A DNA stretch of 64,000 bases from Curvularia sp. ZM96 (Eukaryota; Ascomycota; Dothideomycetes; Pleosporales; Pleosporaceae): the NCBI GenBank assembly GCA_022457065.1, contig JAJGBQ010000001.1, positions 4,526,001-4,590,000 of the forward strand. Direction: 5' to 3'. Positions within the stretch are counted from its first letter, which is position 1. Each line of letters opens with the position of its first letter. Below, piece after piece: positions 45,522 through 56,145 of this stretch. Made by a program: the position numbers and the translations under genes. Below the pieces are notes generated by a model. The model was not told where the DNA came from. It was given only the letters and a program-made list of their open reading frames with translations, and made no database searches.

Positions 45522-46290
45522 ATGGCCGTCGGAGTACGTCAGATCCCCTTTAAGCACCCCGTCGAAGCTCTAGTCCGCCCAATTGCTGCGCCGCCGGCGG
45601 GCCCCCGCCGCAATGGCAGCCCCGAATTGAATATCAAGAAAACTAACTTATCCCCTCTTACAGCGCAGCGCTGCCCTCAAGCTCGACTGGACCAAGCTCG
45701 CCACGCAGCTTGGTCTCAAGGGACAAACCGCCGCCTCCCTCCAAGCCTTCAAGAAGCGCAACGACGATGCGCGCCGCAAGCTGGCTGTCCTCTCCGAGCA
45801 GTCTCAAACCGTCGACTTTGCCTACTACCGCAGCGTCCTCAAGAACCAGGCCGTCGTCGACGATATCGAGAAGCAGTTCAACGCATTTAAGCCCCAGACA
45901 TACGACGTAGGAAGGCAGATCAAGGCCATTGAGGCTTTCGAGGCCCAGGCCGTCCAGAGCGCAGAGCAGACCAAGGCTGTCGTTGACAAGGAGTTGAGCG
46001 ATCTCCAGAAGACCCTCAAGAACATCGAGGAGGCCAGGCCATTCGCTGATCTCACTGTTGTATGTAGACACAGTCGTGGACGAGCGGGGTCGAGTGTGTG
46101 GGCTAACGAGTATCGTAGGATGAGGTTGCGGCTGCCCAGCCTGAGATTGACAAGCGCACCGAGCAGCTCGTCTCCAAGGGCCGCTGGGCCGTTCCAGGCT
46201 ACAAGGCATGTCTTTGGAACAATTCTGGTCCTCCGTGCACAAGTGCTAACAACCCCGCAGGAGAAGTTCGGCGATCTGTCCGTCCTCTAA
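45522..46290 (+). CDS. ATP7: Mitochondrial ATP synthase subunit d
   Basis: Exons 45522-45533, 45664-46059, 46119-46205 and 46261-46290 encode 174 residues. The first exon gives only MAVG and is joined to RSAALKLDWTKLATQLGLKG. The last intron begins AAG|GCATGT and ends CCGCAG, a GC-AG intron; using it gives the conserved C-terminus GYKEKFGDLSVL. The protein is the peripheral-stalk d subunit of F1Fo ATP synthase: helical segments ASLQAFKKRNDDARRKL, FAYYRSVLKNQAVVDDIE and SDLQKTLKNIEEARPF match fungal ATP7. It sits on the matrix side. Imported d subunits often lack a long cleaved presequence, and none is visible here. Confidence 0.95.
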
Positions 46291-48230
46291 GCATCTTCTT
46301 TCCCTGTAGTCGAAATGTACTCCATCTGGGCTGTATTACCTACGTATTTGTGAATAGTTCCGGAGAGTGGAAATGCAATCTAGACCTTGATCACATTGAT
46401 GCGCAGCACTTTGGTTCTACTCCACCTCTAGTTTCACCATTCAGTGTCAACTGTTCAGCCGCTGGTAATGCCCAGATTAAAAGCAGCATGCCAAAAGCCC
46501 CAAGACAATTATTCTCAGCGACGTTTTCCTTTCCACTAACTGAACCTTCCTACATATCTAGCAAACACTTGGTCAAGAAACAGCAATGATTTCTTTGCAT
46601 TGAAGACAGCATATCAAATAACTTCCCTGGCTGGTACCCTCGCCCATTCTTTGTCGTAGCGTAAATACGGCATTGACATGCGGAAGGAATGAACCGGAAT
46701 GATTTATTGTGGGTGGTAGTCTGAGCCACTTTGTGAGCTGTTTCACCATTCGGAAGTGCAGGTGTGTGGCCAAGATGTGAACATGGGTCGATTAAAGACT
46801 ACAGAGAGAGCGAACAAAAGGTCATACTAAGACAACGAGATACATAACCCAAGGCAAGAAAACAAATATATAGGTCTTAAAACGTTCAGTTGCTTGATGC
46901 TTCCTAGGTCAGCGACAAGTCTTTTGTTCAGACATGTAAACGATAGCGGTGTCATAATGCATTCTGCTCTATCAATAAGACACTTCAGACTAGCAAGATT
47001 GCGCTCTTTGATATCCAAGAGAAAGGTGTAGGAGTCTTGATTTTATCTTTAATATTTTGACAGGAGGCTCGATCGCACCCCTATGCGTGAATACATTAGG
47101 GATGAAAAGTTTAAAATGAACAGCCATGTGAAAACCAAGTGCCCATAGAAGAGAATCATTACGAAGTTCAATCCATATGTACAAGTATACAAGCCAGACA
47201 CCACATTTGTCGTGGATAGCAACTCTGGTGCAAGGCTTCCAATACATCGACTTGACTCCAATGTAACCCCAGATATCAACCCCACAAACACTCCAATACA
47301 ACTACATTCCCTAATCTCCAATCTTAACAATTCTGCTTTGCCCCACCCAAAAACCTGTTTTCCTTACCCTCCTACCCCAGCATCCCCAGTCTACTGAATC
47401 CACTTTACCTGGATACACGGCAACTCTCCACCCAGAACGATCTACAATCGAGCTCAATACACACTATCACATCATCGCCTCGCCCAAATTGCTGAAATTA
47501 TGTTCAAACCCCCACGGAGCCAAGAAACTAAAAGGAGTATTCCGCATGGCGCACTACCCGTCATTGTCCACCATAGTGTACCAAACGTTATAGAAGTCGC
47601 GGCTTCAGATTATAATTGCCACCTAGCAACTAGCGCTGGGCGCGACGGTAAAGTTGGAGAAGTAAACCAAGGCACGTGGATGTTGAAATCTGGAAACCAG
47701 TAGTATGTAGTCTTTCCGTTGCAACCGAGTTTTGGTTACGCAGGGAGGCTTAAAGATAGTTGCTTTAGCGTGATAACTGAGATTGCATAGCACTAGCGTG
47801 ATACTGAGACTCATGAACGTGGATCTCATGCGCTGAGGGTAGGATTTGCCGGTATTGCTTGGTTGCGACCAATATCATGGTTGGGGTGGTTTCTGTACAT
47901 GGGGCGGCAAAGCAGAGCAGAGATTGTGGATTCATTGATGACCACTTATCCATTTCATGTCCATTAACATTTTTTATTGGCTAAGAGAGTGCTATGCTAT
48001 CTTGCTAGTTTGAAAATAAACGCTATTCACTTAAATGACGAAAAATCACTATCATCCCAACATTCCCATTAGTCGTTCGAATTGACAAGTCATACATGCG
48101 TGCAATCATTAAGGAACGTCATTAGACAGAAAACCCGTCTTTCTCCAACATTAATCGTTTTCGTTGCATAATCATGGCAACTATGTGCCCGAGGTGTTTT
48201 TGCGGCGCTGGTTCGAGCGGTTATCCTCTT
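46291..48230. other. 1.9-kb convergent intergenic stretch
   Basis: Between the ATP7 stop and the stop of the PIR-repeat gene. Mostly AT-richer sequence with short frames and no family resemblance. Confidence 0.4.
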
Positions 48231-49344
48231 TTACAAGAACGAGAAGACAGCAAAGAAACCAACGGCAAGAGCACCAAGGCTGACGACTGTAGTCGCAGCC
48301 GCACCGGTATACTCGGGCATCGAGGGGCTGGTCGCGTTGCCAGGCTGGTTGCTAATAGGAGCAGGGGGAGCCGTAACTTGTGGCTGGCCATCTGAGATTT
48401 GTGTGACAGGAGGAGCCGGAGGGGCAGGAGGGGCAGTAACTTGGGGTTGGCCATCTGAGATCTGCGAAACTGGAGGAGCTGGAGGAGCGGGTGGTGCTGT
48501 AACCTGAGGCTGCCCATCTGAGATTTGCGAAACAGGAGGCGCAGGAGGAGCAGTGACCTGGGGTTGACCATCTGAAATCTGTGTGACGGGAGGAGCAGGT
48601 GGGCCGGTTACTTGTGGCTGGCCATCTGATATCTGCGTGACGGGAGGAGCAGGTGGACCAGTTACTTGTGGTTGACCGTCCGAGATCTGCGTGACAGGAG
48701 GAGCAGGGGGGCCCGTCACTTGAGGTTGACCATCTGAAATTTGAGTCACGGCGGAGGCCGGGGCAGAGGCTTGAGGTTGGCCGTCGGAAATTTGACTAAC
48801 ACCTGGAGCGGAGGCTTGGGGCTGGCCATCAGGAATCTGGGAGGCACCAGAGCCTTGGCCGTCCATCATGGCCATGATGTGAATGGCAATGCACTGGTCG
48901 CCAATTGATTTGCTGTAGAGATTGTAGAAGTGGCCAGACAAGCACTGGTACCACAGGTTGGAGCCCTTTAGGGACAGGGAGCCATCACTGCAGAGACCAA
49001 AGCCATCGGTATCGAGGGCACCTGCTTGGACTGGTCCGTCAAATTGGAATCTGTGGAGATATTGGCTATTGTCAAACAAATGTAAGCTCTATTGAGACGT
49101 ACTGGTAGTTGGAGGCAATGTATCCAGTGCGACCGGCTTGGTCAGTCAGCTTGCCGTCCTTGAGGGACATAGTAAGGATGCCATCGAGTTGACGGGGGTA
49201 GATGCCACGCTTGCTGCGCATCTCCGTCGCTTGGACGGTGGTAATGGTAAATTTCCCATCGGCCGAGGCAGCACACTCAGAACCAGAGGTCATGGGTGCG
49301 GCAGCGACAGCAGCTACGAGGCTGGCGACGACGAAAGACTTCAT
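48231..49344 (-). CDS. Cell-wall protein with PIR repeats and GPI-type tail
   Basis: Exons 49344-49103 and 49050-48231 (52-base intron, donor GTACGT) encode 353 residues. Residues 1-16 are a signal peptide (MKSFVVASLVAAVAAA). A Kex2-like site SKR|G lies near residue 45, followed by the PIR N-terminal module: DGILTMSLKDGKLTD, GRTGYIASNYQFQFDGPVQ, and a Cys-containing block (FGLCSDGSLSLKGS, WYQCLSG). Nine copies of [ST]QI[SP]DGQPQ follow; in yeast PIR proteins the first Gln of this motif forms the alkali-labile ester link to beta-1,3-glucan. Spacers are Ala/Pro/Val/Thr-rich (VTGPPAPP). The C-terminus, after NATSPSMPEYTGA, is a hydrophobic tail (VVSLGALAVGFFAVFSFL), fitting GPI attachment. Both a PIR linkage and a GPI signal in one protein suggest two ways to the wall. 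Confidence 0.88.
48362..48850 (-). repeat. Nine PIR-type tandem repeats
   Basis: Within the wall-protein gene; units of 51-63 bases encode [ST]QI[SP]DGQPQ plus an Ala/Pro spacer of 7-13 residues. Three consecutive units are identical at protein level (VTQISDGQPQVTGPPAPP) and two others share a longer spacer (APPAPPAPP), signs of recent unit duplication. Limits are approximate. Confidence 0.8.
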
Positions 49345-51400
49345 TTTCGAAGACTGGGTCGGCCTTTGGTTTATGGTATTAATTTGTGGATTGCTCTTGA
49401 TAGCGACAGTGAGGTAGTGACGTAGAGTAAACTGATGAACGAGGTATCAGTCACCTAAAGTATGAATAAGATATTGATGAGGCAGATAACTCAACAACGA
49501 AGGTATGAGGCAATCCGAATGGCAGAAGCAGAAGAGAGACGGGGTAGCTATATAGCTATCAGTCGATTCAATGACACCATTGGCCATATCGTAGTGGAGG
49601 TGTAAAGCCTCCGCACTAGAACAGAGACTACTGGTCGACTCCGCGCGTTCGCTAGTGCCAACACTGGTGGTGCGGGAGAGATGGCTGGAGAGAACGTTGA
49701 TTCAGCCGGCTTCTCAGTTAGCTTGCCGTCCATCGCGCTGGTAGTGCGCATGAGCAAAGCCCGCCCCGCTTTGAAGGTAAACATAGATGTTTTGCCTCCA
49801 ACATACACATCTACCAGCCACACAGAAAGATGGTCGTAGCATAAACGGCTGAGATTATACAATTCTTACTACGCCGATCAAAACTAGCCATTTTGATGTC
49901 TTCTACGGCTGTCGCTAAACCTAAGCCGCGGAATGCTGAGTTTCCCGATTGCCAAATAGGGCTTGGGACAGATGTTGAGTGGGAGCTTCGAGGCGATGAG
50001 CTGACCCCCGCAAATTGTTTGAGGCAATATGCATGCGATCGCGCATCTCCACAATCACGTGTGTTATGTAGTTAATGTTTTCGCGTTTCTATTGGTTCCC
50101 CCGTTGCCATGCTAGTCAGATCGCAGGACAGTGCAGAGCGGGAAGGTAGCTCGCTCAATCCGACTATTAGGAAAAGATTCACAAGCACCAGCCTAATTAG
50201 ATTGGGTCCCGGGTCCTCAGCACGCGGGAAATGTCAATGATCTTCTCTCAACTCGGCATGATGCTTACGGCGCCTACTGCAACGCTTCTGCGGTAAATGT
50301 GGCTTCGGTCGTGCTAGAGTCATCGTCATCTGCCTACTTGCCGTACCTATTGCTTGGTAACGCTCAAGACAGCCAAGACAGCCGGCGAAAATAGTCAAAT
50401 TCATACGGGCATGTTGCAGGGAACATATTGTGTTGAGTAGATAATATGTGTGGCGGGGTTAGTATGGGCCTACGCAAGCATTACCGTTATTCACATGGCT
50501 GGTGTCGGACGCGCGTGCCAGATGGTAAAGTTGACGTCATACGGTTTCCTTCTCCCGCCCAAGTTCGCGCTTCGTCATACGAGGCACGCGGCACTCGGTG
50601 TCTGTGTTGACTAGAGAAACAGTCAAATATAACCGTTCCCATTGAAATCTCTCAAGTGATCAGTGTCACTTCTGAGGCTCTGAAGGGGTGACAGCAGGGA
50701 AGGAGCATCTGACCTTATCCTCTCACTGACACACATGTACCTTAAGCACGACCACAAGCAGGAGCATTACGAGTAATACTAACATTATGTTCTTGGTAAG
50801 GGTTTTTGGACTCGGCAACGATACTCCGACAGACCCTGCGCTGAACGGCACGATAGCGGTGCGCCAGTCAGTGACTTATGTACTAGTAGTCGCTACAGGG
50901 CCCTTTGTCCTGCTAGCTTCCTGTGACCCGTTGGTCGGTGTATTAACGAAGTACTGCTCGGTGCCGAGAGGTAGGTTCTTCTCCAAGATCCGTGAAAAAG
51001 TTCCAGGTCACACAGACTATTATGACCATCTTTTGATCTGAGATATGGAAAGTCATCGTCATCTCGTAGTCAATGTTCAGACCGCATTGCCTCTTTGTAC
51101 TTGTACAAGCTTCGAAGTAATAGTGGGGGAGATCACGAGCAGACTTTTGCGCCGATCGTATTGCGTATCCACGGTTCCGGTTGGCATTAGCACGTCAGCA
51201 CAGCAAGCCAGCGTCTCACCAATACTGCGAGATTAGAGTAAGCGCGGAAAGCCCTTTCTGTAGCAGTGAAACCGTTTGACCATTCGAATTAGTGAGTAAT
51301 AGCCTCAATTTACCCTTACCGGAAAATCCGGCTTGATATTATAGTCCACTTGCTTGGCGCATCTTCGAGCATTCTCTCCAACACATTATCAGTCCACCTT
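49345..51400. other. 2-kb intergenic stretch
   Basis: Holds the promoter of the PIR-repeat gene at the left. A minus-strand frame at 49548-49862 has one stretch (MDGKLTEKPAE) reminiscent of DGKLTDQAG in the PIR protein but no other similarity. No gene is supported. Confidence 0.4.
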
Positions 51401-51724
51401 CTACTTTCCTTCTCCAGCTCGCTTCACGCCTCCAGCTACGTCGTTGGCGCCTTTTTCGATGCTTGTAGTGACATCTGCGATGCCCCTAGCGACTGGTCGA
51501 CCAGCACTGCCGGTAGCGCCCTCGAGCTGCAGTAGAGGTCCGAAGTCAGTGCATGTTTCATACACAGTTCAAAGAATATAACTTACCGTCTCACCAACGC
51601 CCCTTCCAAGAGCGCCAACAACACCGCCCAGAGTGTTCGTAACGCCTCCAACTGTGTTTCCCACAGTCGAAGTTACGAACTTCACGCCAGAAGTTACGCC
51701 GCTCTCTTGTTGACCGATAGGCAT
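51401..51724 (-). CDS. Small LEA-like Gly/Val/Thr-rich protein
   Basis: Exons 51724-51587 and 51526-51401 encode 87 residues; the 60-base intron has donor GTAAGT and acceptor TGCAG and is in phase 0 (..GRGVGET|LEGATGS..). The protein consists of short amphipathic repeats such as VGNTVGGVTNTLGGVVGALG and ends ANDVAGGVKRAGEGK. This composition, without Cys, Trp or signal peptide, is like late-embryogenesis-abundant or hydrophilin-type small proteins common in pleosporalean genomes and often linked to desiccation or stress. Function is inferred from composition only. Confidence 0.75.
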
Positions 51725-52833
51725 TTTCCTAATCAGATTCCAATTGTGTTTAGGTGGCCTGTATCTCCCGAGTATGCGCTCAAATGTTTTCAGTGATGAT
51801 AAAGTTTGATGTTGCAGATATAGCTTTGATCGAAGTATGTCCCGTCTATTACTGGATTTGGTCCATTTATGTCGTACTAGCTAGGTGACGTCATGTGGCT
51901 TTGCAACTCCAGCCGCGCAGTGTCTCCAGGAAATCTTGCGCCCTTTGGCCACATGTCTTACCCTTGCGACTCTCATTAACACCCTGTTTTTTTGCTTGCC
52001 ACAGGTAAACGTTGCACTGCCATCCTGGTATATGCCAGAACTGTGTCGCTTGGCTGACATGTAACCCCTAATTGTCGCTTGATTCACATGTAGGTGTAGC
52101 GGACAGGCGAGTGCAGTGTAGCCTTCCAATTTGATGTTTGAAAAGATTTACAGGGTCCTCTTCAAGGGACCGCGACACCACAAGCCCCACGGATGTTAAT
52201 CCTAGCATCGATCATGTCAGAAGATGGAAATTCCCTATCTTTGATAACCTCTTCAACCCCCTCGTCTAGCCTCTACTCTACGCTAGGTATGAGTGATGAT
52301 CAATCTTTCCAAACCAACACAAAGATGAACCCATCTCGGATAAAAAAGGTGAGCGATATTTTGCGCTCATTGATATGGCTCAACCTCGATGAGGGGTCGG
52401 GGTCCTGATCGCGCCTAGCCGTGGGCGCCTGAAGAGCTGAACGCGAGCATCTATCAATCCTTATCCCGCCATTGGTCAATAATTTGTAGGGACCTGAGAA
52501 CTCGGACACCGTCGGGGGAACTATCTCTTTGAAGCTGTAAAACGGATCAAACTTGCGGCCGAAGCAGCCTGATGGCAGCAGTCTTATGTTGCCGACATCA
52601 AGCTTGTCTCCTGCTGTAATAACACGAGGCTTAACCCTAGACTTTCTCATAAAAGATTAGCTTTCTCAACTTTTCCACATCTCGCATTAGCACTCGAATC
52701 GCCAAAACCCCACAAGCATCGTACATCGTCCAAAACTCTGGCCCGACTACCTACCACCAACAACATCCTTGAAGTTAGAAACCAGAAGTTCCACCCATAG
52801 TTACACCAGTTCGCTGCAAACTTCGTAACCGAA
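51725..52833. other. Divergent intergenic region
   Basis: Shared upstream region of the LEA-like gene (minus) and the membrane-protein gene (plus). Frames such as 52300-52650 minus have no recognisable features. Confidence 0.4.
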
Positions 52834-53343
52834 ATGAGACCTGTCGTTCCACATTCCGCTCATGCAGAAGACCAACCCTACGCGCGTACTATCCTGTACC
52901 TTCACGTCATACGCGCCTCGGCCATGTCCTTTGCTTTTTTCTCGCTTGCCCAATTTCCGGCCTCGCTCCTTGCAGCGCGCTACAACAAGAGGCCGATCGA
53001 CTACAGCGTCATATTGGCACGCACACTGAAGACGACTAGCCGTGGACTTCTGCTTGGAACAGCCGTCGGTGCGATTATGACGTGGGGGCGCATGAGGGGA
53101 CGCGAGCAGATTGAATGGAAAGATAGGTCCTGGAGAATCTTAGAAAACGACGGCGAGGTACAGACCGATTGGATCTCACTCGGATCTGCAAGTGCGGGTG
53201 CAGCTGCTGCTTTAATGGCTGTGCGGAGAGGAAAAATCAGTATGCCAGCTGGTGGAGCGATGTTAGGTGGGACAGGGGCCGGATTGGCGGTTGGAGTCCC
53301 GTACATGATTGGGACGTACGCGGCAGGAAGAAAGCCAGCTTGA
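52834..53343 (+). CDS. DUF1757-like small membrane protein
   Basis: Intronless, 169 residues, ATG at 52834. Several hydrophobic segments contain small-residue patterns: SRGLLLGTAVGAIMTWG, LGSASAGAAAALMAVRRG and GGAMLGGTGAGLAVGVPYMI. The Gly/Ala zippers resemble Tim17-like or mitochondrial carrier-complex helices. Overall it looks like the fungal DUF1757 family, which has no firm function; the assignment is from memory. The N-terminal 40 residues (ARTILYLHVIRASAMSFAFF) carry another possible membrane segment. Confidence 0.75.
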   Translation: MRPVVPHSAHAEDQPYARTILYLHVIRASAMSFAFFSLAQFPASLLAARYNKRPIDYSVILARTLKTTSRGLLLGTAVGAIMTWGRMRGREQIEWKDRSWRILENDGEVQTDWISLGSASAGAAAALMAVRRGKISMPAGGAMLGGTGAGLAVGVPYMIGTYAAGRKPA

Positions 53344-53573
53344 ACCTGAAATTTAAAGAGATATGATCATGTTGATTGAAGAAGCAGATGTATTGTCGAT
53401 TTGGCAATAATACTCAAGGAGACATAGTGAGCCGGTGTAGTAAAGGTGCCAGTTAGCAAAAGGCGTACTTGATTGTTTGTAGATGCAGAATATCGGTTGC
53501 ATTAAAGGGCCAGCATAGTGTGTTAATATTTATCTCATTGTCAAGTATTGTAATTATATGTAGCCGATCAAAT

Positions 53574-53828
53574 TCAAGAGAATTGCTTCTGATGTACTGA
53601 GCCATACGCATGTCCCAAAGCTAGGCACAACTTCTCCATGGGCCTATGGAACCAGAAAAAGAGACTATTCTTCAGCAAAAGATTTGAGGTCAACACATTG
53701 GTGAAGCTGAGAATAGACCCTGGGAATACGTAGATCAGATTTTCATATGCAGATCCTAGAGAGACTGCGTGGATCAGCGCCCAGTACGTGTCAATTCCTG
53801 CTAGCAGCTCAGGGTCTTCGGACGACAT
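53574..53828 (-). CDS. Possible small hypothetical protein
   Basis: ATG at 53828, 84 residues, intronless. The translation is free of low complexity (LAGIDTYWALIHAVSLGSAY, FFWFHRPMEKLCLALGHAYG), and composition looks protein-like, but there is no known family, signal peptide or neighbour context. It could be a chance open frame. Confidence 0.2.
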   Translation of the reverse strand: MSSEDPELLAGIDTYWALIHAVSLGSAYENLIYVFPGSILSFTNVLTSNLLLKNSLFFWFHRPMEKLCLALGHAYGSVHQKQFS

Positions 53829-54672
53829 AGCTAGCTACCTAAGTTTGCGCAAACCTCAACCCGACCCCTCATCTCTGGACCGCGGCTGTCTCTGGACCAC
53901 CCCTGAAACTTCGAACCTTTTCAGCATATATGTCTCTAGTTTGACGGCTAGAACTTATTTTCGAGACCAGCACAACCTCGGCACAGTTGGCCGTATCCAA
54001 GGTTGGTGACGGTTGAGCCAAGGGTTGAGTAGATTACGAGACACACAGTAGAAGCTTGACACAGGGGCTCCTTTTCAGGGAGTCTCTTCTTCCTGGGGAT
54101 CACATCCTATCACGCCCGTCCAGCTTTGCGCTCCTTCGCCTTCACGGTGTTGCCACATTCTCGTAACGGTACTAGCGATGACCACGTAGGAAAGCTGCTA
54201 TAACCTGGGCTCCATTATGAAGCTGACGTTGTCCATTTAACCAAGCCAATGCTAGCCCAGATGCCCTACGGATGATCCCGCACAACCTTGACGTTTTTCC
54301 TGATGGGTGTCTTCCGGTCTGGACGCAATATTGGTAACCTGGCCAATCGGACATATTTGCTTCCCTCTTTCAACCAAGGAGTGGCGCGGCGCTGCCGGAT
54401 ACGTTCGAAGTCTGGATTTCTGGGCTCATGTGCATGGGTTCCATGGCCGTTTTCCTACCTCGTGCGCCACTTGTCTCGTGCTTACGAATCCTGCTCGTCT
54501 TCACATTCATGTTCCCACACAGTGGTGTGAACGGTTCCCGGAGAGCGGAGAAATTCGTTTGCATAGGCGGGGCGAGTACAGCCGATAATAGGCCCTAGAG
54601 CGAAGGCGGAACGTGAGACGTCTGGCAAACCTTACGCTTTGATTCGGCAAGGGGAAACGTGAATACAGGGAG

Positions 54673-54870
54673 ATGAAAACCCCAGCTTTTGCACAAGTCT
54701 TCCTTGTCCTCGCCGTACACGGCAATTTCACCAACAAATGTCCACGCGAATGGGATTCCGCGATTACATTCCGCGATTGCCGAATTGCGGGGAGGCGATA
54801 TACAACGTTACGGCCCTTGGGAACTGTGGGGAAAATATACCACGAGGCAGCGAACCAGGGGGAAGATTAA
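54673..54870 (+). CDS. Possible small secreted protein
   Basis: ATG at 54673, 65 residues. The first 17 residues (MKTPAFAQVFLVLAVHG) could be a weak signal peptide, followed by a short polypeptide with two Cys (NKCPREWD, FRDCRIAG). An overlapping frame also shows protein-like composition near its end (GKIKKVGDACQKARDRLNAK), so the interval could instead be a gene remnant. Confidence 0.2.
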   Translation: MKTPAFAQVFLVLAVHGNFTNKCPREWDSAITFRDCRIAGRRYTTLRPLGTVGKIYHEAANQGED

Positions 54871-55221
54871 GAAGGTGGGCGATGCATGTCAAAAGGCACG
54901 GGATAGGTTAAACGCAAAACGTGGTTGAGTGACAGCGGCTTTCTGGCCTCTCAGATGCCAGTGCCCCGGGTACAGTTTCAGTATCCAAGCTCCGCCGATC
55001 CCTGCAAGGTGCACAGCAGGATGGTTCATGTTCTCGGCCTGGAGTGTCGAAAGCAGCTTAATTTCTCCTTACGGCCAGACTAGTAAGAAGGACCCCTCTT
55101 TGTCGGTATCCTTCAAATAAAGATTCCTGGCCACTGCACGCGGACCCTCTAAGAACCATGCTGTTCGGTTGTTGACTTCGACTTTACATCTTCCTTCACA
55201 TACACACCTACACACTCCAAC

Positions 55222-56145
55222 ATGTCGCGACACATTCGGAATGCCCTTTTATCCCTCCAGCTGTTCGCGACTCTTTCGCATTGCTCGAGTCTCAACTACT
55301 CCGGCGAAGCCCTCACAACACGGTACTGGGACTGCTGTAAACCATCATGTGGATGGAAGGGAAAGGCCGACTTCAGTAACCCGGTGCAATCATGTTCGGC
55401 CGACAACAAGCCTATAGACGCTGCTGCTGGTACTGGATGTAACGGCGGTGGGGCCTTTCAATGTGCCGACCAACAGCCATGGGCCGTCAACGACACAATG
55501 TCTTATGGCTTTGCTGGCGTTTACCTGTTACCGGCACTCACCGGTGGAGGCATCGAAGACGCTTGGTGTTGCGCATGCTACCAACTGGATTTTACGAGCG
55601 ACCCTCTGATCGGGAAGAGCATGATCATCCAAGCCTCAAACACCGCCTACGACATCACCACTACAAACCGGTTCACGCTCGCAGTAAGCCTCCTTTAGGA
55701 CCATGCACGTAATTACAGAACTGACGCTTTCCAGGTACCTGGTGGCAACACAACATCGGTGGATGGATGCGCCAAGCAGTATGGCGTAGACCAATCCGTG
55801 TTCGGGCAAAATATGGCAGGCGTCAGTTCCAGCAGTGACTGTGAAAATCTACCCGAGAGCCTGAAAGCTGGATGCCGGTGGCGATTTGATTGGCTCCAGG
55901 ATGCATCATTCCCAAGGTATTCATTTCGTTCTGAACTACACAGAGCATGTTGACTAACACGGCACAGCGCCAACTTCAAACGGGTCGTCTGTCCAGCCGA
56001 GATTACGGCCAAGAGTAACTGTGTTCGCAACGATGACAAAAAGGTTCTCTCCGGCGAGTCTTCAGAAGCTCAAAACCTTACGCCTCGTTTGCATAGTACT
56101 ATGGCTCTTGTTGCCGCCCTCATGCTAACCCTAATATCGGTATAG
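55222..56145 (+). CDS. GH45 endoglucanase homologue with altered catalytic acid
   Basis: Exons 55222-55683, 55735-55916 and 55968-56145 (two 51-base introns, donors GTAAGC and GTATTC) encode 273 residues. Residues 1-23 are a signal peptide. Family 45 marks follow: TTRYWDCCKPSCGW with the conserved catalytic Asp, ADQQPWAVND, AWCCACYQLDFTS, VPGGNTTSVDGC, CRWRFDWLQDA and VVCPAEI. The usual NHFDL motif carrying the general-acid Asp (Asp121 in Humicola EGV) is NRFTL here, so that position is Thr. There is no cellulose-binding module; instead the protein ends in a hydrophobic stretch (TMALVAALMLTLISV) after a Ser-rich segment, like a GPI-anchor signal. Activity on cellulose is therefore doubtful; a wall-associated binding or expansin-like role is possible. 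Confidence 0.9.

Larger units (their letters stand above)
53344..55221. other. 1.9-kb intergenic stretch with weak small open frames
   Basis: No confident gene. Two small ATG-initiated frames are listed separately at low confidence. The promoter of the GH45 gene is at the right end. Confidence 0.4.

Noticed and set aside
49548..49862. Possible partial duplicate of the PIR-protein N-terminus
   Set aside because: Only about 19 bases around GACGGCAAGCT-ACTGA match; the rest is unrelated.
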